Below are positions 8,526 through 15,936 of a stretch of 64,000 nucleotides of DNA, piece by piece. Position 1 is the first letter of the stretch. Each line of letters starts with the position of its first letter. The DNA lies in NCBI RefSeq assembly GCF_010894455.1, contig NZ_JAAIXY010000009.1, forward strand, positions 248,001 through 312,000, written 5' to 3'. The notes beneath the pieces were generated by a model that had not been told where the DNA came from, searched no databases, and saw nothing but the letters and a program-made list of their open reading frames with translations. The translations under genes and the position numbers were made by a program. This DNA comes from Myxococcus eversor. Lineage in GTDB: Bacteria > Myxococcota > Myxococcia > Myxococcales > Myxococcaceae.

Positions 8526-9239
8526 TCAGCGCGTCGGGAGCTCGCGGACTTCCACTTCATCGAGGCCGAGCCGCTGGATTGTTTCCACGAGCCGCTCGGT
8601 TCCGACGATGACCGTCTGATAGCTGGCGAGTCGGAACAGGTCCCGGTCCGTGGGGATGGAGCGTGCTTCCAGGATGGGCTCCGTTGGAAGGCTGAACGTC
8701 AGCTCTCCGCACGTCGCGCAAGGAGGGGGCAGGTTCCGGGGGAGGCAATCCGGATGCAGCAGCCCGCGTGGCTCTAACTTGAGCTCCAGCAGTTCGGGTG
8801 GATTCGAGTCCCGAAGGCGCAGGTCCGTCTTGCAGCCCCGCAGTCCTCGCAGGCCCGTGGCCTGAAGCGCATCCAGTGCCTCTCCGCGGATGAGCAACGT
8901 CCAGGGGGTTGGAAACACCAGCGGTGGGAAGTTCCCGCGTCCCCGTCCTCGGAGCGCGCCGAACGTCGTTCCCGGTTCGAGCGGGACACCTTCGGGCACC
9001 AGCGGGCGCACCAGGTTCCGCAGTCGGGTGAACTCACCAAAGTCCTCTTCGACACGCGCCTTGAACTTCCCGTGCTCCGGAAGTTCCGAGAGGTCGACGG
9101 CGGGGTAGGCCTCTCCGATGCCGCTCCAGGTTTCATCGCAGGTGGGGCAGTGGAGGCCAGGCAAGAGCCATTGATGCTCTGTCCGCAGGTCCCAGGAGTA
9201 ACGTGACGGCGTCACGTTTCGCAGTCGGTAGAGCCGCAT
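8526..9239 (-). CDS. SitI-type double-CXXCG immunity protein
   Basis: A 237-residue cytosolic protein. Two zinc-ribbon-like half sites are seen: Cys31-x2-Cys34 (HCPTCDETW) and Cys174-x2-Cys177 (CATCGELTF). This is the layout of the Myxococcus double-CXXCG family (TIGR02264 from memory), later shown to be SitI6-type immunity proteins. The ATG at 9239 lies only 2 bp after the stop of the toxin gene, so translation is coupled. Its role is inferred: it would protect the cell from its own or a sibling's SitA toxin. A longer frame upstream of this ATG overlaps the toxin gene and is not used. The second site has the full CXXCG; the first has Asp after CXXC. Confidence 0.82.
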   Translation of the reverse strand: MRLYRLRNVTPSRYSWDLRTEHQWLLPGLHCPTCDETWSGIGEAYPAVDLSELPEHGKFKARVEEDFGEFTRLRNLVRPLVPEGVPLEPGTTFGALRGRGRGNFPPLVFPTPWTLLIRGEALDALQATGLRGLRGCKTDLRLRDSNPPELLELKLEPRGLLHPDCLPRNLPPPCATCGELTFSLPTEPILEARSIPTDRDLFRLASYQTVIVGTERLVETIQRLGLDEVEVRELPTR

Positions 9240-9241
9240 GG

Positions 9242-9979
9242 TCAGTAGATGTCTTCTTCCACGACGGGAAACAGCGGGAGGGACCTCTTGCCGTGGTACG
9301 GGACGACAGGTCCCGACAGGTCGAAGCGAAAAATCATCTGCGTGGCGAAGAGGTGGATGGCCTGCCGTCCCGCTCGTCGGTTGTTCTCGATGTAGCTCGC
9401 CCACTCCCAATTCCAGGGGCCTCCGGCCGTGCCTCGGTGGATCTCCTGGCGAATCTGCTTGTCGACGATGAGCGTCCACTCGTGGATGTTCACGCCCCTG
9501 GAGAGGAACCACTCCTTGAAGGCCTGAGGGAACACGTGGTGTTTGACCCAGGTCCGCTTGGGGGCGTCTTCCGACTCCTTGGCGAGCCGTGCCGCGTACT
9601 CCGCGCTCGTCTCATTCCAGGGGATGATGAAGATGGGTTCCGCGTTCTCCGGGAGTCCTTGGGTGCTTCCCCAGTAGCGTTGAGGATGGACAGGCGTGGG
9701 GAACGGACGCGCTGTTCCCGAGCGCGGTGGTGGCGGAGGGGGTGGCCGGATGGGCACCACCGCCTGGGCGCGCGCGATGCGACTCGGGTCGACATCCTCG
9801 CAGGCGTAGAGGCCGCAGGCTTCCACCCCGCAGATGAACAGGGTGCAGCGGTCCTCCTCCGGAGCGTCACACTCCCCGGTTTCCGACTCCGCGGTCTCCC
9901 ATCGTTGCTGAGGAAGGGGCGTCGCGGCGCACGACGCCACCAGCAAGCCGCTCAGCATCCATCTCAATTGAGAAACCAT
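9242..9979 (-). CDS. SitA6-type polymorphic toxin lipoprotein
   Basis: A 245-residue lipoprotein. The signal peptide has lipobox VASC (Cys17); a Cys-rich segment (about 37-60) and a poly-Pro linker (about 79-85) follow. The C-terminal domain (about 140-245) holds His147-His148 in HHVFPQAFKEWF, then GVNIHEWT and QEIHRG, the signature of the Myxococcus TIGR02269/DUF2380 family. In M. xanthus these are SitA toxins, passed between siblings by TraAB-dependent outer membrane exchange. The His-rich motif suggests a metal-dependent nuclease. Start ATG 9979 is supported by GGAAGG five bases upstream. It is followed at 2 bp by its immunity gene and preceded at 25 bp by a patatin lipoprotein gene. Confidence 0.82.
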   Translation of the reverse strand: MVSQLRWMLSGLLVASCAATPLPQQRWETAESETGECDAPEEDRCTLFICGVEACGLYACEDVDPSRIARAQAVVPIRPPPPPPPRSGTARPFPTPVHPQRYWGSTQGLPENAEPIFIIPWNETSAEYAARLAKESEDAPKRTWVKHHVFPQAFKEWFLSRGVNIHEWTLIVDKQIRQEIHRGTAGGPWNWEWASYIENNRRAGRQAIHLFATQMIFRFDLSGPVVPYHGKRSLPLFPVVEEDIY

Positions 9980-10004
9980 GGGCACCTTCCATCCCATTGC
10001 TGAC

Positions 10005-11846
10005 TCAGTCGCAGGAGCGCTGGCCGGGCTTGCCGTCCGTGCACTGGCCCATGGGCGCGAAGTGGGACTCCGCCTCCGCGACGACCTCGTCCACGGGACG
10101 GGCGCACTCGGCTTCCGCGAGCGTGCCGCGAATCTCGAACAGGCGCAGCACCTCCGCGCACCGTTGCTGGAAGGTCTTCACCCCGTCCTTGAAGAGCGGA
10201 CGCATCACCTGGGGAGAGAAGGCGTACCCGCTCGCCGTCGCCAGCTCGGACTCCGGGCGGAACATCCACGAGGAGCGCCAGCTCGACGCCACCTGCTCGA
10301 AGCGGGCGGGGCCCATCCACATGCTCGTGGCGGCCTGGAGCGAGCGCGCTTCCGTCGGCACGAAGCCCGTGCCCGTGCGACGGCAGTAGGTCGGCACCGC
10401 GGTGGGGTCCGCCACGTTCGCCAGCCGCAGCGCGCAGACGTTGTACTCCGCGAAGCGCCGGCCCACGGCCGCCAGCTCCGCCTGCTGCACCTCGCCCACG
10501 CGCGGCTGTGCGACGAACAGGTCGATGGTCCGCAACAACATGCCGACCGCGTGCTCCGGCGGGGGCACGGGCGTGGGGTCCAGCCCGCCGGTGGAGATGA
10601 CGAGCACCCGCTCCGCGCCGCGCTGCACGGCCTGCAGCAGCGGCAGCCCCGAGCGCACTCCGCCATCCAGGAACGTGCCCTGGTAGCGCCCCGAGCTCGA
10701 GGGAATCCAGGGCACCGGCTCCGCGAGCACCGGCTCGACGATGGACGCCACCACCGCGTTGATGAGGCCGTCCACGCGCTGCGCGTCCGTCCACGTGGGC
10801 GGGAAGTCCGCCGGGTCCTGGTCACTGATTCCGAAGACGTCCCCCGTGTTGAAGTCCACCGAGACGGACACCAGCTCCGTGCCGTTGGTGAGCTGCGCGG
10901 GGATGACGGCGGCGCGCAGCTTGCCCTCCACCCCGTCGAAGCGGACCAGCCCCTTCAGGTCCGAGGCAATCTTCCAAATCCAGGTCGAATTGACGCAGTA
11001 GAGGTCCGACTCCACCGAGCACGTGTAGTTGCCGAGGAGCATGTCCCGCGCCTTCTGCTCCTGGCCGGGCGTGTGGAACAGGTCCACCATCGTGCTGATG
11101 AGCGCGCCGGTGCTGGTGCCCGCCGCCAGGTCGATGCGCGCGTCCCCGCACCCCTCCGGCTCGGGCCTGCCCCGGCACTGCTCCATCAGCCCGAGCAGCC
11201 GCCACATGATGCCGGCGCTGAAGGCCCCATTCGCTCCGCCGCCGCTGAGCACCACCGCGTTGGACGGGCGCCCCAGCTTGCGACTCCAGCGGCGGGCGCT
11301 CACGTATTGCGCGGCGGACTCGGCGCCCTCACGCAGGCCCTGCTTGAGCAGGAAGGGGTTCATCGGGTCCTGGAGCGAGTCGCCCAGCGCGGCCAGCGAC
11401 GCGGCGATGCCCATCGCGTTGCCGATGAAGCGCTGCGCATCGACCTCGGCGGCGGTGGGCGCCGTCGGGTCCACGGTGCCCGGCGTCGCGGGCAGGCCCC
11501 ACAGTCCCCCCGCCACGGTCTTCCTCAAGAAGGTGTCGTAACAGGCGGAGTTGCTGCCACCCGCGCTCGTGCGCAGACACTCCACCTGCTCCGCGATGAC
11601 CTCGGAGGAGTCCCCGAGGGCGGACATCCACTTCGCGACCTCTGACGGGTTGGCGTAGGCGTCCACCAGGTGCGAGCGCGTCAGGCGCCCCACGCGCTCG
11701 CGCAGGGACGTGGGCAGCGGCGGCGGAGTCTTGGGCTCCGAGGGCGCGTTGAGCTCCTCGAGGATGTAGCCGGTTCGCAGGAAGCAGCCGCTCGACAGGG
11801 TGGCCATCGCCGTCAGGCACAGCAGGTACGTGCTACTTCGGTTCAC
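10005..11846 (-). CDS. Patatin-like phospholipase lipoprotein
   Basis: A 613-residue lipoprotein (lipobox LSSGC, Cys21). The patatin Ser-Asp dyad domain spans about 195-410: oxyanion loop SGGGANGAFSAG (201 on), nucleophile elbow GTSTG (243-247, Ser245) and catalytic DGG (Asp394). Expected activity is lipid acyl hydrolysis at the periplasmic or outer-membrane face. The first 190 residues are helical and family-specific; the last 200 carry several Cys and no recognised domain. It sits 25 bp upstream of the SitA-type toxin gene on the same strand, so it is probably co-transcribed with the toxin and immunity pair. Canonical M. xanthus sit operons carry a SitB lipoprotein there instead. Confidence 0.88.
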   Translation of the reverse strand: MNRSSTYLLCLTAMATLSSGCFLRTGYILEELNAPSEPKTPPPLPTSLRERVGRLTRSHLVDAYANPSEVAKWMSALGDSSEVIAEQVECLRTSAGGSNSACYDTFLRKTVAGGLWGLPATPGTVDPTAPTAAEVDAQRFIGNAMGIAASLAALGDSLQDPMNPFLLKQGLREGAESAAQYVSARRWSRKLGRPSNAVVLSGGGANGAFSAGIMWRLLGLMEQCRGRPEPEGCGDARIDLAAGTSTGALISTMVDLFHTPGQEQKARDMLLGNYTCSVESDLYCVNSTWIWKIASDLKGLVRFDGVEGKLRAAVIPAQLTNGTELVSVSVDFNTGDVFGISDQDPADFPPTWTDAQRVDGLINAVVASIVEPVLAEPVPWIPSSSGRYQGTFLDGGVRSGLPLLQAVQRGAERVLVISTGGLDPTPVPPPEHAVGMLLRTIDLFVAQPRVGEVQQAELAAVGRRFAEYNVCALRLANVADPTAVPTYCRRTGTGFVPTEARSLQAATSMWMGPARFEQVASSWRSSWMFRPESELATASGYAFSPQVMRPLFKDGVKTFQQRCAEVLRLFEIRGTLAEAECARPVDEVVAEAESHFAPMGQCTDGKPGQRSCD

Positions 11847-11959
11847 GAGGGTCCCCCGTCAAGGAGCGCATGGCGGGGTCCCAGGAAGCGGACGGCGAGG
11901 CACCCCTTCGTCACATCGCGACGGTGACGTTAGCGCATGAGGCCCACGAGGGAGAGATG

Positions 11960-11996
11960 ACAAACGAAAGGCCCACCCCTGGGGAGAGGTGGGCCT
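11960..11996 (-). terminator. Rho-independent terminator of the 12026-12976 gene
   Basis: A perfect 9-bp stem (11969-11977 with 11988-11996) on the minus strand is followed by TTTCGTTTGT. It lies 30 bp past the stop of the membrane-protein gene and shields the phospholipase/sit genes from readthrough. Confidence 0.85.
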
Positions 11997-12025
11997 GGAC
12001 TTCGAGCCGTGGGGTCGCGAGGGCC

Positions 12026-12976
12026 CTACGGATACACCTCGCGACGTGTCGTCGTGGTGGTGCCGCCGCGCGGCGGGGTGATGACGCCTTCCGCGTGGAC
12101 GCGCTGGCGCTTGCTCACGCCCAGCCCCGCGCCGAGCACCGAGGCGATGAGCCCCAGGAGCAGCGCGCCGAAGACGCCCCAGAAGGCGTGCCCCGTCTTG
12201 TCCGCGGCCTGGAGCGCGCCCTGCTGCACCTGCTCACCCACCTGGCCCACCTTCGCCTTGGCGCTGTCAATCTGCGTCTGGACGCGGTTGGCGACGTCCT
12301 CCGAGTCCGCCCGCGACAGCCGCGTGTTCTCCGCGATGGAGGTGACGAGCACCTCGCGGTCCAGATTCCCCGTGCGCACGGCGGTGGTGACGACGTCCTT
12401 GGTGGCCGCCTCGAGCTGATTGGCGGTGATGCTCGGCTTGCCCTCGGCCTTGAGCCGCTGATTCACCGGAGCGAGCGCGTCATTGGCATCCAGACCGAAC
12501 GCCTGGGCCGCGTTCCCACCCTGGGAGGCCGCGCCCGCCACGGCCGCGCCGGTGGCTCCCACCACGCCCGTGGTGGCCTTGAAGGCCGTGCCGACGATGG
12601 TGGACAGCAGCATGCCGATGAGGACGACGCCGGCAATCGTCGTCAGTCCCCACATCACCGCGCCGTGCATCGCGCCGCCACCCTTGTCCACCACGCCCGC
12701 GGTGCGCGCGGCCAGGAAGCCGCCGATGAAGAGGGCGATGAGCGGGGCGATGAGGCCCCAGATGCCAGTGCCGATGCCCGCCGAGCGCGCGCTGCCGGGA
12801 TTGCTCGGGTCCACGGAGGACAGGCCGAGCGCGAGGCCCAGCGAGTACAACAGGATGAGCACGCCGAGCGCGACGACGGTACCGCCGAGAATGGCGCCCC
12901 AGCTCAGCTTGAAAGGCGTTCCCGCGCTGGCGCCGATGACGCCAGGTTTCTCGTTCTCCACGATGGTGGTTGCCAT
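12026..12976 (-). CDS. Multi-pass membrane protein of unknown function
   Basis: A 316-residue protein. Hydrophobic segments are at about 23-50 (SWGAILGGTVVALGVLILLY), 72-92, 105-130 and 265-285. The glycine-rich helices resemble TIGR04086/YrzE-like small membrane domains. A soluble, Ala/Asp/Gln-rich helical domain lies between the last two membrane parts (about 160-260), and there is a short basic C-terminal tail ending in TTTTTRREVYP. Start ATG 12976 is fixed by a perfect AGGAGG eight bases upstream. Directly upstream of that site is a two-part inverted repeat that could control translation. A strong terminator follows. Function unknown; stress-related membrane roles are plausible but unproven. 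Confidence 0.75.
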   Translation of the reverse strand: MATTIVENEKPGVIGASAGTPFKLSWGAILGGTVVALGVLILLYSLGLALGLSSVDPSNPGSARSAGIGTGIWGLIAPLIALFIGGFLAARTAGVVDKGGGAMHGAVMWGLTTIAGVVLIGMLLSTIVGTAFKATTGVVGATGAAVAGAASQGGNAAQAFGLDANDALAPVNQRLKAEGKPSITANQLEAATKDVVTTAVRTGNLDREVLVTSIAENTRLSRADSEDVANRVQTQIDSAKAKVGQVGEQVQQGALQAADKTGHAFWGVFGALLLGLIASVLGAGLGVSKRQRVHAEGVITPPRGGTTTTTRREVYP

Positions 12977-12984
12977 GGGCCGGG

Positions 12985-13033
12985 CCTCCTGCCGCGGTGA
13001 GCACCCAGGGACGGGCGTGCTCGGGTCCGCGGC
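12985..13033 (-). promoter_or_regulatory. Structured leader and Shine-Dalgarno of the membrane-protein gene
   Basis: On the minus strand, two nested perfect stems (13027-13033 with 12991-12997, 7 bp; 13017-13022 with 12999-13004, 6 bp) form one long hairpin. Its 3' edge touches AGGAGG (12985-12990) of the gene starting at 12976. It could gate ribosome access or serve as an operator. Confidence 0.5.
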
Positions 13034-13110
13034 AAACATGGGCATCGTCGGGCACCGGACGATTCCACCCCCGAAGGACGCTCCCTCGGTGAGAGGGAGA
13101 CGGCAGGGGC

Positions 13111-14058
13111 TCACCGCAGGCCGAGTGCCGCGATGAGCACCTCCTCGCGCGCGACGACGGGCGAGCGGGGAAGGGCTTCCAATGAGAAGGCTCGCACCAG
13201 CGTGTCGAGTGTCCTGGGGCTCCCATCGCCCAGTCCGCTCCACGCGGCGAGCAGGCCGAGCACCCGCTCGGGAGCAAGTCCGCGTGCCCTCAACTCCGCG
13301 AGCGCGAAGGCACCCTCGCGCTTGGCGAGGCGCTTGCCGTCTTCTCCATGCACGAGCGGGACGTGGAGGAAGTCGGGCGCCCGCTCACCCAGTGCCGTGT
13401 AGAGCTGGAGCTGGCGGGGTGTGGACGACAGCAGGTCATCCCCGCGCAGCACGTGGGTGATGCCGGTGGCCGCGTCATCCACGACGACGGCGAGCTGATA
13501 GCTGGCGACTCCGTCATTGCGGCGCACCACGAAGTCGCCCACCACCGCGTCCACGTCCTGCGCGGAGGGCCCCATCAGCGCGTCGATGAAGCGCACCTCT
13601 CCAGGACGGGCGCGGAAGCGGTACGCGGGGGCTCGCGTCTTCGCGCGCTCGGCGCGTTGCGCCACGGTGAGGTGGGCGCAGGTGCCGGGGTAGCGAGGGC
13701 CCTCCTCGGAGAGTCCGTGAGGCGCGCTGGCGGCGCGGGCAATCTCGCCCCGGGTACAGAAGCACGGGTAGACGAGGCCTTCCTTCTCCAGCGTGGCGAG
13801 CGCCTCGCGATAGAGGTCGTCGCGCTGACTCTGGACCAGGGGTGTCTCGTCCCAGTCGAGGCCGAGCCAGCGCAGGTCCGCCATCAAGTCGTCCACGTAC
13901 TGGGGCTTGCAGCGCGCGCGGTCCAGGTCCTCGATGCGAAGGAGGAAGCGGCCACCGGCGGCGCGGGCCTGGAGCCAGCCGAGCAGCGCGCTGCGGATGT
14001 TGCCCAGGTGCATGCGCCCGGTGGGGCTGGGAGCGAAGCGCCCGCGAAAGCCGCTCAC
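13111..14058 (-). CDS. gluQ: Glutamyl-Q tRNA(Asp) synthetase
   Basis: A 315-residue GluQRS, which attaches glutamate to the queuosine of tRNA(Asp). It matches the catalytic half of GluRS without the anticodon-binding domain. Visible motifs are the HIGH-equivalent HLGN (17-20) in FAPSPTGRMHLGN, a KRLAKR variant of KMSKS, and the zinc site Cys99-x-Cys101, Tyr123-x3-Cys127 typical of this family. The start is a GTG that overlaps the stop of the upstream PEGA gene (GTGA), so the genes are translationally coupled. About 134 bp separate it from the downstream membrane-protein gene. Confidence 0.95.
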   Translation of the reverse strand: MSGFRGRFAPSPTGRMHLGNIRSALLGWLQARAAGGRFLLRIEDLDRARCKPQYVDDLMADLRWLGLDWDETPLVQSQRDDLYREALATLEKEGLVYPCFCTRGEIARAASAPHGLSEEGPRYPGTCAHLTVAQRAERAKTRAPAYRFRARPGEVRFIDALMGPSAQDVDAVVGDFVVRRNDGVASYQLAVVVDDAATGITHVLRGDDLLSSTPRQLQLYTALGERAPDFLHVPLVHGEDGKRLAKREGAFALAELRARGLAPERVLGLLAAWSGLGDGSPRTLDTLVRAFSLEALPRSPVVAREEVLIAALGLR

Positions 14059-15272
14059 GGTCGGACCAGCGGCTTGCGGATGGGGTCCACGGGCCTCCGG
14101 ATGGGCGCGGGCGCGGCGGGCTTCACCGGCTCCGACGTGGGGACGGCGTACACGGTCTGCGCGGCGCGAGTGACACGCGAGGCACCCGGCGTGGGCGACA
14201 GGGGCACGGCTTCCGCCAGCCCCGCTTCCACGCCGCGAGAGGCGAGCTGCGCCGCGAGCGCACGCAGGGGCTCCCCGGCATCGAGCAGCTCCAGGTCCAT
14301 CGCGAGGCGAGGCAGCCTGCGAGGCGTCGAATCGCCCGGGGCGAACACGAAGGCATCGAGCGCGAGCCCGGTGCCCGAGCGGGACAGGGTGCCGAATACG
14401 ACGAGGTCCGCGCTCGCCTCGCGTCCCAGCGTCGCGGCGGCCTGGAGCGCGGAGGCGTCGAGTTGATTGCCGGAGAGGGCGAGGGCCAGCGAGGCCGAGG
14501 TGCCGGTGCCGGGGGGCTGAATCGTGGTGGTGACCTCGCGCTCGGAGACGGCCTCCACGATGCCGCCCACGGGCTCACCGGAGGGAAGGGTGGCGCGCCA
14601 CAGGTGCGCGCCGGGTGGCACCTGCGTGACGCGCACGGGCGTGGTGCCGGCGGAGGCGCCATCGAGGAGGACCTCGAGGCCCTGGGGAAAGGACTCGAAG
14701 CGCAGGACGCCGCGAGGTTGGATGGCGTGGGCCGCGCGGACGCGCTCGACGGTGTGGGCGAAGAGGGGCGAGGTGGCGGCGAGGGGCAGCGAGCGACCCG
14801 GGGCCACGGCCAACGCGTGGGTGAGGGAGTCCACGGCTTCGTCATCGCGACCGACGGCGTAGCGCACGGCGGCGCGCAGGGCGTACGTGTCGGCGAGCGC
14901 GGAGCCATCCTGGAGGTGGGTGGCGTTCGCGGCGTAGGCGTCCAGGGCGCGGCCGAGGGCGGACTCCGCGCGGGTGAAGTCACGGGCCGCGCGCGCGGTG
15001 ACGGCTTCCTGCACGGCGGCCTGGGCGGCGGTGAGTGCGTCCGCTTGCGCGTCGGGGACGGGGGCCACGGGGGGCTCCGCGAGAGCCAGTCCCGCCATGC
15101 CGTGGATTTCCGAGGCGAGTCGCGCGGCGAGTCGGGGACCGGCGCGCGCGGGCACGTCTCCGGAGACGGCCTGGAAGGGCAGCACGGCCACCTTCTTCCG
15201 AGGCGCGCGCTGGGGCGCGGCGATGGAAGAGGCACCCAGGAGGAGGCAGAGCAGGAGCGCGAGTCGCGTCAT
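14055..15272 (-). CDS. PEGA-domain secreted protein
   Basis: A 405-residue exported protein. The signal peptide is MTRLALLLCLLLGASSIAA. A KKVAVLPFQAVSGD opening is typical of TolB-N/GlpF-like proteins that act on the envelope. A TPR-like helical region lies at about 95-190, and a PEGA beta-domain at about 195-265 (GVLRFESFPQGLEVLLDG, PVRVTQVPPGAH). The C-terminal half holds a second AVLPF-like region and a Pro-rich tail. PEGA domains often bind surface or S-layer components. Its stop overlaps the gluQ GTG start. Function unknown. Confidence 0.8.
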   Translation of the reverse strand: MTRLALLLCLLLGASSIAAPQRAPRKKVAVLPFQAVSGDVPARAGPRLAARLASEIHGMAGLALAEPPVAPVPDAQADALTAAQAAVQEAVTARAARDFTRAESALGRALDAYAANATHLQDGSALADTYALRAAVRYAVGRDDEAVDSLTHALAVAPGRSLPLAATSPLFAHTVERVRAAHAIQPRGVLRFESFPQGLEVLLDGASAGTTPVRVTQVPPGAHLWRATLPSGEPVGGIVEAVSEREVTTTIQPPGTGTSASLALALSGNQLDASALQAAATLGREASADLVVFGTLSRSGTGLALDAFVFAPGDSTPRRLPRLAMDLELLDAGEPLRALAAQLASRGVEAGLAEAVPLSPTPGASRVTRAAQTVYAVPTSEPVKPAAPAPIRRPVDPIRKPLVRP

Positions 15273-15373
15273 GGTCGGAGCGGCGAGGAGCCGACCGAAT
15301 TCCTAGCACGGAGCCGAGAGCGGCGCTCCGCCCGGCCGTTGTGGGCCGGGGCCCGCGCTTTGTCGTGCTGCTG

Positions 15374-15670
15374 TCAGAACCGTCCGCTCATGGACCTCCT
15401 GCCTGTCAGCGGGCTCCCCGTGGTGGTGGTCGACTCCCCGCGGCTCCATGGGAAGGTGAGTGCGAGCGCGAGTCCCGCCAGTCCCACGATGCAGTAGATG
15501 AGGCGCGCGAGAGCGCTCGCCTGCCCCTGCGTGGCGCCACCGAAGATGGCGTTCACGAGGTTCCAGTTGAAGAAGCCAATCAGGCCCCAGTTGATGGCGC
15601 CGATGATGGCGAGCGCGGCCGTCACCTTCGCGAGTGTGGACCTGAGGCGGTCTCCGTCCTGTCGTTCCAT
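15374..15670 (-). CDS. DUF378 small membrane protein
   Basis: A 98-residue protein. Two transmembrane helices (about 15-40 and 58-75) surround the DUF378 signature INWGLIGFFNWNLVNAIFGG. The family (YuzA type) is widespread with no known function. The start is supported by AGAGGAG seven bases upstream. The C-terminal tail is basic and Ser/Thr-rich. A gap of about 100 bp separates it from the downstream PEGA gene. Confidence 0.9.
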   Translation of the reverse strand: MERQDGDRLRSTLAKVTAALAIIGAINWGLIGFFNWNLVNAIFGGATQGQASALARLIYCIVGLAGLALALTFPWSRGESTTTTGSPLTGRRSMSGRF

Positions 15671-15936
15671 GGCCTGTCTCCTCTTGTCGTCATGAGTTTG
15701 AGCCGAAGGTGCTCGGTGCCTCTCGGCGAGACCGGGGCCGTCGGTGTCCTTCGGTCTTCAATCTACGGAGCCCCTGGAGCGCTCGACACGATGGCCTGCT
15801 CGCCCTCGTGGTTCGCGGCGCTGCGGTCGAGGTGTCCCGCTCATGCTCACCGAGGCCGGGAGCGTTCCACCGACAGCACGACCTTCCGAGGGGCCCCGCT
15901 GAGTCCGCGACTGCGCACCGTCATTCATTGGGTGCC
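15671..15936. other. Intergenic region between divergent DUF378 and AsmA genes
   Basis: About 266 bp that should hold both promoters. A 6-bp inverted repeat (AGACCG...CGGTCT, about 15729-15756) is visible. I see no convincing consensus promoter, and the plus-strand frame that continues through it lacks a plausible start site. Confidence 0.5.
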
